Assembly (NCBI GenBank): GCA_024305745.1
Contig: JAHRBS010000007.1
Coordinates: 2,666,001-2,730,000 of the forward strand
Source of the DNA: Polyporus tsugae
Lineage: Eukaryota > Basidiomycota > Agaricomycetes > Polyporales > Polyporaceae
Length of the DNA stretch: 64,000 nt
Direction of reading: 5' to 3'
In this document: in pieces, positions 34,922-45,626 of the stretch
Position numbering within the stretch: the stretch's first letter is position 1
Layout: the number at the start of each line of letters is the position of its first letter
Program-made: the position numbers and the translations under genes
The notes under the pieces: model-generated
Databases searched by the model: none
What the model saw: the letters and a program-made list of their open reading frames with translations, nothing else
What the model was told of the DNA's origin: nothing

Positions 34922-35948
34922 CGCGACTAGTATGGGATTTCAGCATTGTTGTATGAGTAATAACCTAGGTATCTCTTTACCACTAAGTTTTCCGTAGGAC
35001 GGGATCTAATGCTTGTGCTCTAGAGTTAACTGTACTAATAGTGTAATATGGTACGTCCGCTGGTTTTGTCCGACATGGCCGCTACTGACGATCATCGCAT
35101 GTCAGTCTAATGTCATCGCGCTACGTCGTTCTGGTGCAGGCAGGACCAATTCTTGGCGTTTCCCTTGGACAGCGAGCGGTATCCCCGTAGCGACCTCCCG
35201 GCGTCGCAGGTTGAAACGGTCGCCGGTTCATGCGGATGTCTACGCTGTATCTGCGCTCTTGGACGTGTGTCCCCCTGTGTCGCCTCCGAACCCATGTTCC
35301 TGACAGGAGAATGCGATGGAAAAGGCACCGGACATTGACCTCCACGATTAACGTCGTGTTGCCGGATCTATCATGGAGCACTTGGGTGTGTTCGAGGCTA
35401 AACGTCCGAACCTGTGCTACCCTCGTGCCCTCCCACACACACGACGCTCGGGGGTATTTCCATATCCAGCGGCGCAGATCGATTGCCGTTGTCGAGGAAG
35501 CTTTAAGGTTACGGTGCGTGGCACATTTCTTCGCCATATGCCCAGGGGGACCTGACCACATTTCGATACGATCGTGCCCCTCCCAGCAGAACATGCACCC
35601 CTTGCGATGAAGGACCCTGGTATTCTCAACTTTGGGAATGGCCGCTGTCAGTCTCGAAATCTTACTTGACATTTCTCGAGCTTCCACCAGCTGCTATAGT
35701 CGGGCGTATCCTCGGGTGTGGGAAGGACTGTATACCGGAACTCCGCTGAGGGGTGGCACGTTCGTCCAACCAAATGACTGGGGGAAACACGGCCGAGGGG
35801 CGCAGTCTAGGTTGGCAGAATCTCCACCTCTGTCCTCGAGCAACGAGACTGACCGTGCCCATTAGGTGTGGATTATCAAGTAGGTTGCGTACAAGACCCG
35901 GCTTTTCCCAACTAGACTAGCGGACTAGCCAGACCTCAAAGGACACGA
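34922..35948. other. Intergenic between DUF6533 copies 3 and 4
   Basis: A 188-codon minus frame (35121-35687) and a 126-codon plus frame (35230-35610) overlap each other; neither shows a domain. No gene is called. Confidence 0.4.
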
Positions 35949-36675
35949 TGATCATGGACGTATCGCGGTCCGCCGCAGATTTGTACGTCTCTTGTCGTCT
36001 CTCCAAAACCTCCTTGCTATCACAACTAATGGCATATGCGCTCTCAGTGTCTCAGCCGTACGCCTAGATTATTCGCTGACCCCCGGTGCGGCGTTTTTTT
36101 TTAGCTATCACCGTCAGGCCACGACGGTCTAGGTCATTCTGACAATTCTACAGCCATCCTGTACTACGATTATGCACAGCCACCTCCGAAATTGAATACT
36201 ACTGGCGTCCGCCATCGATGTCCACACCCTTTGTACTCTCTACGATCAGCCAATACCTAGAGTTGTTGGGCCCACTGCCCGTGTTATTTGAGTACTTGGG
36301 GGGGGGGGGGTTCTGGAACATGTGACTCAGTGAGTAGTCCATTGATGACGACTACAGCGTACTGATTATCCCTACCGCTTGGGATGACGTACTTTTACCC
36401 GCCATGGTAACTGACAGTCCGCAGATGGCGACAGCAGGCTGATTTGGTATAAAACAGGTTACGGGTGTATGTCTCCTTCGAACTTTCCTAGTATATAGCA
36501 TGATAACCTCCTACGCAGCCAGATACGCCCCTCGAAGGAACAGCGACAACTCTGACAAATGTTCAAGTCCCGGAACGCTCACACCGACCCTGCTTGACTT
36601 CGCACATTACCAGGCTTTCTGTGACGCTTAATGCTCAACCTTCGGGACCCGAGCGCCCAACGCCGGTGACGCCTC
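35949..36675 (+). pseudogene. DUF6533 pseudogene, copy 4
   Basis: A broken relative of the neighbouring genes. A start-like exon MDVSRSAADL is followed at about 36152 by AILYYDYA; the frame then shifts because about four bases are missing, and continues in another frame as TSEIEYYWRPPSMSTPFVLS and LGPLPVLFEYLGG. A run of 13 G (36298-36310) interrupts the end of this exon. None of the middle exons (CRxLQ, RTYALY, MLWFD) is found; the next recognisable piece is LMLNLRDPSAQRR at about 36630-36670, the C-terminal exon, followed by a stop. It has therefore lost its core by deletion and is non-functional. Wording is closest to copy 5 next door. Confidence 0.75.
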
Positions 36676-37869
36676 GGAGGACGAGAAACAAGCTGGACTA
36701 CTGGAAGTTTCAGCACCAGGATAAGGTCGTTCATGCAACCGACGATGACCATTGATGTCATCCCAATGGATATTTTCCCCTCGGAACCATCGGGGACGGA
36801 GAGCTCTGTTTTGACTCACAGTGACTGCACACCTACGGACGGTAAGTTGCGCGTATACACCCTGCACTGAATTGTTTAATGATTAGTCCATGTCCCTCGG
36901 ATCACGTTGCGATACGCCCGTCCGGCTAATACCCCTCCAACAGCCTAAAGCGACTCTGGTACCGCGGTCGGAATCCCGAAGGGGCAGCGGGATGTGGCAT
37001 GAAGGGCTCGCCAGAAAGCCTTCCGCTGTATAATTAGCTTTCAAATCGATCAGACTTGCAAGATGCTTTGGGACATAATGCGACTCTGAACCTCCCATGG
37101 CAGCTATCCTTCCATATGGTGATCGTACGCAAATTTCACCGAAGGTCTTCATGAACCAATTACGTGCCCATGGTCGGCTGACCATACGGATATTATACAT
37201 CCGGCATCTATCATCGAACAACTCGGGCCCGGGTTTAGAGAAGCTTCCAAGTCAGGTACGCCCTCAAAGTAACTCCGACCGCGGAGTTTTCTCATGAACA
37301 CCCCGCTCTAGGTTCTAACTCTCAGCGTGTCGGTGCCTACTGTAAAACACACCCATCCGACAATACGCGTGAAGGTCTTGGTAGGGTGGGCTCGTTGTCC
37401 GGTCTGCCAGTATTCATCACCTGCGGCTACTATCGTGTCCTTTAGGATCGGCCTCGAAGCATTCTTGACATGAGAAGGAGTAATTGAGCATGTTGCCGGC
37501 TGTGGGAATAAGGCCCGTCCAGCGGCAGCTCATGCGTTCTGCCAAGGGCAAGTAAGCTTCGGTAGCGGCCACCAGTGAGTATGCGCTCGTTCTTGTTCCA
37601 GGCGTTCTAACTAGACCGGGATATCTTCCTCCACGCTTGCCGTGTGGCCCTTCCATATATGCACAGAGTGCATGTCGAATGAAAGTCAAGTAGGCTACTC
37701 AGCATGCCCACCCGCCTTCACCTCCCGCTCATCCACTGGGCCTGGCTAATTGTGGACCATGTTCCGATGCCTATCATGTCCCCATCCTCGATCCGGGTAC
37801 GTGGATCTTCCAGGACTGGCGCAGATATAACATTGACGCCAGCTGTTAGAACCCCCACAAGCTCCAACG
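36676..37869. other. Intergenic between DUF6533 copies 4 and 5
   Basis: Only short frames without similarity (for example 36883-37221 minus). No further DUF6533 exon was recognised in this gap. Confidence 0.4.
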
Positions 37870-39582
37870 ATGGCCGTCTCAGAGGTATCAGCGGAGAATT
37901 TGTGCGTCATTATCCACGCCTTGACGCTTTCCACTTCCACAGCCTGATATACGACCACAACAGCGTTTCGTCTATACGATTCGACACTTGCATCACGCTT
38001 GCAGCATTCAGTGAGTCCCAGTTATGACTACTTCAATCTCTTGCAATGATGTCGACTCTGGCCCCACAGCCCTGCTTTATTATGATTACGCCCTTACGGT
38101 CACATCCGAGATCGAGTGGTACTGGAGCCCGCCTTCACCGTCTACGCCCTTTATCCTGTTCACGGTCAGCCGCTACTTCGGCTTATTGGGACCGATCCCC
38201 GTATTTCTTGAATATTTTGGAGGACTCCCCGAACACGTGAGTAACCTGACTTCTAATTCGCATTGGAGCGGTGCACTTATCCCTCCCACTAGCGGTGGGT
38301 GTACATCCGTGGCGTGATGAAACCCGTATCTCATGTCACTTCGGACTCTCAGATGTCGTGAGATACAACTCTATCACCAAGTCTATGCGATGGCTGGTCA
38401 AGCCGTGGTCGCGAGTACGTGCCTTTGAAATTTACGCTCGATGACCGTCATTCATTCAGAGATAGTATTACTGATCCTGCGGACATACGCCCTATACAAC
38501 TGCAACAAGCGGGTTCTTGCGCTGCTGATTTGTATGTTCGTTGGGGGAACCATTCAAAGTGTGGTGCGTTTTGCTCGACCTTGCTCCTTTGCGACGTTCC
38601 GAAAACTCGCTCATGGCAATGCCCTCTAGGCCGCTGTGTTGACTAGCGATAGTCCCCTGTCGACGGACATCCCTTTGAACTTCACGTTCACGAGATGCAA
38701 TCTTTCACTGAATACCAAACAGTAAGTCATGCTTTCGCTCCATATACGATCTTTGGTTTGACATCCTGTGTAGGGGTATCCGTGAGTCTCTTGTTTCTGA
38801 TACATCCACGATTTGAAGCCGACGTCACCGTCAGATTTGGCACTTGCCTGGAGTACGATGCTGTGGTTCGATACCACCATCTTCGCTTTGACGTTCTACA
38901 AGGCGATACAAGTACGGCACGATATGCCTGGGACGTTGATAGTGACGATGTTCCGAGATGGTAAGTGCGACACCTCTGCCCTCAAGAAAGTATTTAATAT
39001 CCTTGTTAGGGACAATTTATTATGGGTGTGTTCATAGTACCACGTCGTTCGGAGACCGTTCCTCACACCAGATTGGTCCTTTAGTATTCTAATCGTCGTC
39101 AACACTGTGAACATTATAACGTTCTTGGTAAGCACTTTTGATGCCAGTCTATAACTGAGATAGAGGCTTATAGCTTTCCAGATCGTACCAGTATGTCGCC
39201 ACGGTGCGGTTTCAGAGTCTCTCCATAGGACTGACGTAACCAGTCTGGTGACCCACTTAAAGGGACAGCGACAACATTAACGAACGTGTAAGCGGTCCAA
39301 GCTTTCTGTATCATTTGATAGTGTTCCCAGCATTGTCTGCTTTTCAGGCTCTCGGTGACACTCACTTCACGCCTGATGTTGAACCTGCGAGATCCAAGCA
39401 TTCAGGTTCGCCGACCGCGCGGCAGCTGCACGCAACGCTTCGAATGCTGGTCCACTGCGCAATTCAGTTCGAAGATAATGTCTTTCCGACGTTCGACGAT
39501 GTTTAGCGATACAACGGTAACGGACGAGCCTCGAGGAGGGCCCACAGAAGCGGAATTTATGGACGTCGTTGAAGCAGCCTGA
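37870..39582 (+). CDS. DUF6533 multi-pass membrane protein, copy 5
   Basis: ATG 37870 (MAVSEVSAEN) opens the gene. The signature exon encodes LLYYDYALTVTSEIEWYW and VSRYFGLLGPIPVFLEYFGG; here the usual Asn of NRY is Ser. Then follow CREIQLYHQVYAMAGQAVVA, LRTYALYNCNKRVLALLICM, a loop ending CNLSLNTKQ, LALAWSTMLWFDTTIFALTF, TIYYG, ILIVVNTVNIITFL and LTSRLMLNLRDPSIQ, with a stop at 39582 after a Glu/Thr-containing tail. The micro-exons are CG at 38293-38294, GGGTATCC at 38774-38781 and ATCGTACCA at 39182-39190. The N-terminal exon 2 (IYDHNSVSSIRFDTC) diverges from the other copies. No stop was found when spliced this way. Confidence 0.75.
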
Positions 39583-40401
39583 TTCGAGTCCCTTGCGTGA
39601 GTAAAAGCTGCTGCTTCTACCTATCCGCCAGGACCTTTTCATTGACTCGTTCAGCTATAGACGACCACGGATTATGTATTCTACAACGTTGCCCCATAAC
39701 ATAACCACAAGTCCTGTACGACGTACTTGGGAACAATCAACTATGCACATTTCACCTTGCACTGGAAACCTTCTCCCATTTTGTTTGAGATAGCTCAAAG
39801 GCGAGCAGATGATGCGTAGTTTTGCATGTGGTTCTGTTGGACGAAGCAGAGTCGGCCGCCGAAATTACCGACTCGCGTCCAGATGTGGCGATGACCGCAC
39901 GTGGACGTGGGAGCGCAGGATCTTCGCCTGGAGCTCGCTTGCCAATATGCAACGTCTGTTCCGAGGGCCATGTCAGGCGGGCTGCAGCCTGCACTACGGA
40001 GGTGGGATATGCAGTCAGGTGAGTGCTTCCCGAAGAGCTTCTAAGTCCATCTGGGAGCCTAAAAAAGAAGCCCAGAATAGAAATCGTCCTACCACGCACT
40101 CACGCGGCAGCCTGGGACTCAACGTAATTGCCCGTTTCGATTATCGTCCGTCAGAATTGAGCACTTTTGTCCTGAGAATGGCAACGATCTCACGGAGCAT
40201 AGGCCGTGACTACTAAGTCTCAGACCCGTTGCTCGCGCGATAGTAGCCGGATCCTAGACCTTCTATGGATCCGCGGTACATTCTAGCGGCGACCTGGCGA
40301 AGTCGCGAGGGACGAATAAATTCCAGGTGGCCTGCCCGAGAACGATGGACGTCTCTCCCGCAACCTCATGGACTACCCCCCACACACCCCGTTAAGCAGC
40401 C
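39583..40401. other. Intergenic between DUF6533 copies 5 and 6
   Basis: Overlapping frames at 39752-40216 on both strands are without recognisable content. No gene called. Confidence 0.4.
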
Positions 40402-42125
40402 ATGGACTCCGAGCAACCTCCAGTCGCAACACTGTACGTCTAAAACAATCCGCGTCATCGGAGCGTTCGTTTACTGAACGAACCTTGTAGAGCCGCTTCA
40501 ATTCGACTGAACAACATGTTGGCTATCATCGCGTGGTGTGAGTTCAGACCCACGTGCTCTGCTTCGATATCTCAACGCTCACATACCTCCCAGCTTTGTT
40601 ATTCTACGACTATTGTCTTACTCTAGGCATCGAGATCGAACACTTCTGGAAGAGAGCCAGGGTTTCCGCAGTATCGACACTCTTCGTGCTCAATCGATAT
40701 CTCAGCCTGATGGGACAGATTCCTATAATCGTCGAATATTTTGTGATTCTGCCCCCCTTGGTAAATAAGGTCATACCTCCGCAGTGGAAACTTACTGACA
40801 CCCGCTAATAGCGGTTCGTTCATCCCCACGGAAGCCAATGTTTCATACCTTGACAGACATAAATCCTTTTTAGCTGTCGACAGCTGCAGAGGTATCACCA
40901 GTTCTACGCAATCCTCAACCAAGTAATAGTGGGCGGTACGTGCTGTCGGTTATCTTCCCCCTCTCCTCCTCCTCTCAACCCTTAACTAGTCATCCTCATT
41001 TTTCGCACCTACGCCCTCTACAATCGGAACAAGTATGTCATGATGGGACTCGTGGCATTGGGCTTGGCCTTGGTGGCAGTGAGTTGACCTAGATTGCAAC
41101 CCGTTTCCCCTTACTGATGCACCTTTAGGCCACGTTGATCTCTGGGAACGTGAAAACTACGCCCATTGGCTCTGATGTACAGTCTGATGAGCCTTCGCCC
41201 GTCGGATGTAACCACTCCATGACTGCGGAACAGTACGTCCTCTCTCACTCATTGACCTAGCTAGAGCTTCACGAATTTGCAGAGGTCGTCGTAAGCACTC
41301 AGTTCGGTCTGTCCGCCATCTCAAAGTAATCAGTTGTTGTAGGCAACGCCGTTGGCTGGATAGCCATGCTCTGCATGGACACCACGATATTCATTCTCAC
41401 ACTCGCCAAGACCATTCGTGTGCGCAATCACATGCACCACGGGGTGCAGCGAGTTTTGTTTCGTGACGGTCAGGATTCGCAAATTCCCGTTGAGCCATCT
41501 GTTGATGCCTATTTTCCCAGGTGTCGCCTACTATGGGTATGTTCACTCAGTCAAAGCTTAGACCATTACCCGGATGACTGACATAGTAGTTAGTGTATTA
41601 GTGATAGTTGGTGCAGCTAATCTGCTCACATTCGTGGTGAGCCCCGGACTAAGATGGGAGACTTTTCATTTGCGCTAACCGATGACAATCATGTAGGGAC
41701 CTCACGTAAGTCATCGCAACCACCCCTCTGACGCTGTTCCTCACATCTAGCAGATTGACGACACAGCACGGGGAATGGGAACCACTGTAACAAATGCGTG
41801 AGCCACGACATTGTTCATCAAATAGTACTCATCTGCGATCACTGACGCCTGCGTTCCCTTGTGCAGCCTTTCCACTACGCTGATTTCGCGCATCTGTCTC
41901 AACCTCCGGGACCCAGGCCTGCACTGCAGTGGCGACGGGCGCAGGACCGATGATTTGTGGACTCCAGCCGACTCGACGAGCACCACAACCGCCGGGAGGG
42001 CCACCAGCCTGATGCCCTCTTTCGCCTGTCCAGAGGCCACCACACAAACGATCGAGAGCGACATCGTTCTCGTCTCGATATCCCACGAATCAGCGCCGCA
42101 CGACGGGCCAGACAGTGGAACGTGA
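40402..42125 (+). CDS. DUF6533 multi-pass membrane protein, copy 6
   Basis: ATG 40402 (MDSEQPPVATL) leads to a short second exon (IRLNNMLAIIAW) and the signature exon with LLFYDYCLTLGIEIEHFWKR and NRYLSLMGQIPIIVEYFV. Then come CRQLQRYHQFYAILNQVIVG, IFRTYALYNRNKYVMMGLVA, a loop with VGCNHSMTAEQ, VGWIAMLCMDTTIFILTLAK, AYYG, a hydrophobic segment with VIVGAANLLTFV and LSTTLISRICLNLRDPGL; the stop is at 42123-42125. The micro-exons are CG at 40812-40813, AGGTCGTC at 41283-41290 and GGACCTCAC at 41697-41705. It is the most diverged of the intact copies (Cys replaces Phe in MLWFD), which makes the shared exon pattern more telling. The long Thr/Ser-rich tail is hydrophilic. Confidence 0.78.
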
Positions 42126-42519
42126 GGCACCCGGCATATGTACCATCAGGCGAACCCGTTCATCTCGGGCGATTCGGAGACAGTGCGTCTAGAAGCTTTG
42201 ATGGACGACTGACTGACCTGACCACCTGGATCCTGCCCAGGGCCCAAGCACTTAGCAAGGTTCCTCTGCCGCCGGCTGCACTGGTCGCTCTGCGTTGCGT
42301 CAGTTTGAGCAACTCCGCCGATCGCGCACCAGGGGCCCGGGAGACGGGCCTTATTATTAGGAGTGCATAGTGATCCCGAGCTCACAACAGACAGATGTAC
42401 GACTCGTCACATTCATTGTAATCTAGAAGCAAGCATGGAATGGACATTCTCACGTTGGTATTGCACCCTTATTTGACAGGTGCTTGCGAAATGCTGGATA
42501 GTCTTCGAGCCTCCCGTTT
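42126..42519. other. Convergent gap, DUF6533 copy 6 and BTB-like gene
   Basis: Nothing is recognised beyond probable 3' untranslated sequence. Confidence 0.4.
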
Positions 42520-44222
42520 CTAAGTAAAGAAACATCGCGAAACAATACAGACGGGTCGGGGATCACGTTGCTCCCATCCACTATGCGATAGCCAGGTCAA
42601 CCTAAACAAGATGGTGGGATAAGAGGACTGACGAAAGCCCCAACCCCGCCGCTGAACGGATGGACGCACCTGTTCCACCGCCCGGTCCATCGCCGCAACA
42701 TAGTGCTGCAAAACCGTCACCGCCCAGCGCACGTTGTCTTCCGCCGTGCATTGCCACATAGTCGGAATCTTCCCGTCGAAGGGGCTCGATGCAGACGTTG
42801 TTTGGCTCCCTTGAGTACAAGGCGGCCGATCTGCGATGACGGACGCTTGGAAGGAAACCACGAACGGCGAGTCCAGGGACCCCGGCAGAACTTGCGTGCG
42901 ACAAGGGCGGTCCCTGAGCGCGTCCCGCGCGGCTTTAAAATGGGCTGTAAGCCACTCGGGCGGCGAGGCGGTGGTCAGCGTCGGCGGGTAGCGTGCATGG
43001 CAACGGCTCCACGCAGGACAGCGCCGTACTGGAAGGTCGCAAGGCTCGAAGTCCGCGGACGCGGCATCGCGGCACGCCTGCGCGTACGCCAGGAGATGGC
43101 GATACGGGAGGCTGCCGACGGTCTCCATCTTGGGCACATAGAGTGTAGAAAGGTCCCGGCTGTTGTGCTCTTGAACTAGCTGTCGGGCGCAGGCGAGGGC
43201 TTCTTCCCGCCAGCCGTTCTCCACCGCGAAGAAGTAGAAGAGGAGTGGCTTCTTGTCCGCGAGATTCGACCACGCAGAAGCTAGTGCGAACTGTCCCTTT
43301 GCGAGGCGCCGGTCGTTTCCCATGGTAGACAGAGAGCCTCGGGGAAGGCCTTCACGTCCGACTTCTTCACGACCGTATGGATCCCCTGCGCAACAGGCTG
43401 AGATGGTCCGACTTCGCCTTGGTAGTCTTCCTGGGGCGAAGGGGCGGACTGTGGCTCGGAAGTACATGAAACGAAGTCTGCCTCGGAAGAAGTAGAGGAC
43501 GATGGCGTCTATGTCGCTGTGGACTTGACTGGAGGGTGCGCCAGCCTACCGGTGCAGAATGGCTCAATGCCAAAGAAGTTGACGTGGGTGTCGTCAGCAA
43601 CGATGGAGAACCACTTGGTCAAGGGCGGGAAGGTGGTGCGAGTGCGGTTGCGCTGAAGGAGGCGGAAGTATGCCCCCGCGCTGACGTCGTTAAGCTCTGG
43701 GCACTGTTCTGGACGGAGCCCGGAGACGCGGTCCAGGACGACCGCTCTCCCCGCGGCCATCCTTGCTTCCTCTTCCAGCTGGCAGAAGCAAGCGATCGCG
43801 AAGACACGAACGGGGTCGGCCTCGAGAAATCGTGGCCCGACCAGCGCTTTCCTCATGGACGCGACAACGATGGGAGCGTCGTACTTGACTCCCGCTGCAA
43901 GGACGTTTCGCAGGTGGGACAAAGAATTCACTTCGGGGTCGACGAGGGGATACAGGATGCGGAGGAATGTGTCCAGCGTGTCACTGTCTTCGGTGACATG
44001 AACTAAGGAGGGAGTTGCGTCTTGAAGTTGGAAGGCGACTCTGCAGAAGGCGGAGCCCATCGAAAGGATAACGCTGTGTACGAAGAAGTCGATGCGATCG
44101 CTGCTTCGAACGATGATGTCTGATTCGACAGTGTCGAAAGGGGGCGCTGCCCTGCGTGTTGCATGTTGTAAAGAGCGGGTCACTTTTCCCCCTTCGTTTG
44201 TGCAATCGGGACTTTCTGCCAT
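42520..44222 (-). CDS. BTB/POZ-like protein (basidiomycete type)
   Basis: Resembles the large mushroom family of BTB-fold proteins that start with a short leader, then a phrase like DIIVRSSDRIDFFVHSVILS. Here the likely start is ATG 44220-44222 (MAESPDCTNEGGK). The fold continues with DSDTLDTFLRILYPLVDPEV, LAAGVKYDAPIVVASMRKAL, PRFLEADPVRVFAIACFCQL and GAYFRLLQRNRTRTTF. The frame closes at 43509 and a second frame (from about 43500 down to 42520) continues the family pattern: WLTAHFKAARDALRDRPCRT and WAVTVLQHYVAAMDRAVEQV. A short intron (GTAGGCTGG to CGACATAG) could join them. The far C-terminus after VEQVRPSVQ may be intronic. Substrate or partner cannot be deduced; BTB proteins often bind partners such as cullin-3. 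Confidence 0.6.
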
Positions 44223-44774
44223 ACTAGAAGTGGGTTGGACCTGGTCAGTGGGTAGAACGATAACGTTTACAGTCTGACTCCACAACGCACCAGGGCGACC
44301 TGTTTACTGCCTTTGCTCTGAGCTGTGGACCTGAGGATGCTTGCATTTCCGACCACGAAAGATCGGTGGCGTAATGTAGTAGAGGTGGGGCAAAGACAAC
44401 TTGGCGAGGACTCGCGTCACCGGCCTACTGGTGTATATTGCCACTGGGTGGCGACTCGGACGTCTTGAAAGGGCATTGTCCTCGGAGATCGGAGTTTGGT
44501 ACTTCCAAAATTTGCCACCGTTGAAGTTGTTAGAACATGTACTAGAGATGGATTCGATGAGAGTGCGCTGGTGTGGGCGGTGAGGTCGTCGAGGTCGTCG
44601 TCGAGATACCGATCCACTGCAAGTCGCGCCCTGTCACGCGGCGGCAGGGAAGACGCGGACAGTTGTCACGTATTTGACGCGTGGTGTCACAAGCTCCTGT
44701 GGCCCGACCCATGGTACGCGTGAGGTTGAGCTGGGAGCAGCAGACATCCCTCCTGCAGCCTCCAGGACGCCAAG
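44223..44774. other. Divergent promoter, BTB-like gene and proton channel
   Basis: About 550 bp between divergent starts. No clear TATA box or other site was picked out. Confidence 0.35.
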
Positions 44775-45626
44775 ATGTCCGAACAGGACCCTCTTCTTCC
44801 TGCAGGGAACGCCCCCGATGCCGTCAACCACCTCGAATCCCAGTCAACGCCCCCCGAGACCCGCTACCAGCGTGCCAAAGCCCGCACCGCAGAGTTCCTC
44901 GAGTCCGACCCTCTCCATTACATCGTCATAACCCTCGTCCGTACCTTCCTCTAGGCCACCAACCCCACCCCGCGCGCATATACTAACCACTCCCCCCCCC
45001 CCCACCCAGGTCCTCATTGACTCCGCGTGCGTCCTCGCCGACCTCACCTACACCTTCCTCTCCGAGGACTGCACGCCCATCGAGGGCCCCGGCGCGCCCT
45101 TGTGGCTCAACGTCCTCGCGCACGTCTCGCTCGCCATCACCACGATCTTCCTCGTTGAAATCCCCGCCTCGATCTGGGCCCTCGGCGCGCAGAAGCTCAA
45201 CCCGTGCAGCGGCGAGCCCCACGCGCCCCTCCACTTCTTCGACGCCGTCGTCATCGTCACCACGTTCGTCCTCGAGGTCGTACTGCGCGGCCGCGAGCGC
45301 GAGCTCGCGTCCCTGCTCGTCGTGCTGCGGCTGTGGCGCCTCGTGAAATTGGTACAAGGTCGGTCGGAGTGGTCAGCTGCGGTACCTGTTGTGGCGCGCT
45401 GACCTCTTTCTTTTCCTTTTTTCCTCCGTTGTCGTTGTAAGGTATCGCGGTCAGCGCTGGGGAGTTCGCCGAGGAGCAAGCCAGCGCTCTCGCCGACACC
45501 CGCGAGGAACTGAAGCAGGCGTCGTTATCTCTACAAGCAACTCGCGCCGAAAACAAGCAGCTGCGTGCTCGCCTGGCGCGCTACGAGCCAGGCGAGCAGG
45601 ATGGTCAAGCTCGTGATGAACTATGA
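44775..45626 (+). CDS. Voltage-gated proton channel, Hv1 type
   Basis: A lone voltage-sensor domain conducting protons across the plasma membrane, as in animal HVCN1 and recently studied fungal Hv1 channels. Exons 44775-44936, 45010-45358 and 45442-45626 sum to 696 nt, 231 residues, in frame. S1 contains LIDSACVLADLTYTFL, with Asp58 at the place of the selectivity aspartate. S2 and S3 are LAHVSLAITTIFLVEIPASI and FFDAVVIVTTFVLEVVLRG. S4 reads LLVVLRLWRLVKLVQG, with Arg161, Arg164 and Lys167 spaced by three and the LRLWR signature. The C-terminus (EFAEEQASALADTREELKQA; LQATRAENKQLRARLARYE) is a coiled coil likely to dimerise. Extracellular cysteines lie in SEDCTP and LNPCSGEP. The first intron has a TACTAAC branch point and a run of 12 C before its acceptor. 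Confidence 0.9.

Noticed and set aside
35121..35687. 188-codon minus-strand frame
   Set aside because: No recognisable motif, and it is overlapped by an equally open plus-strand frame.
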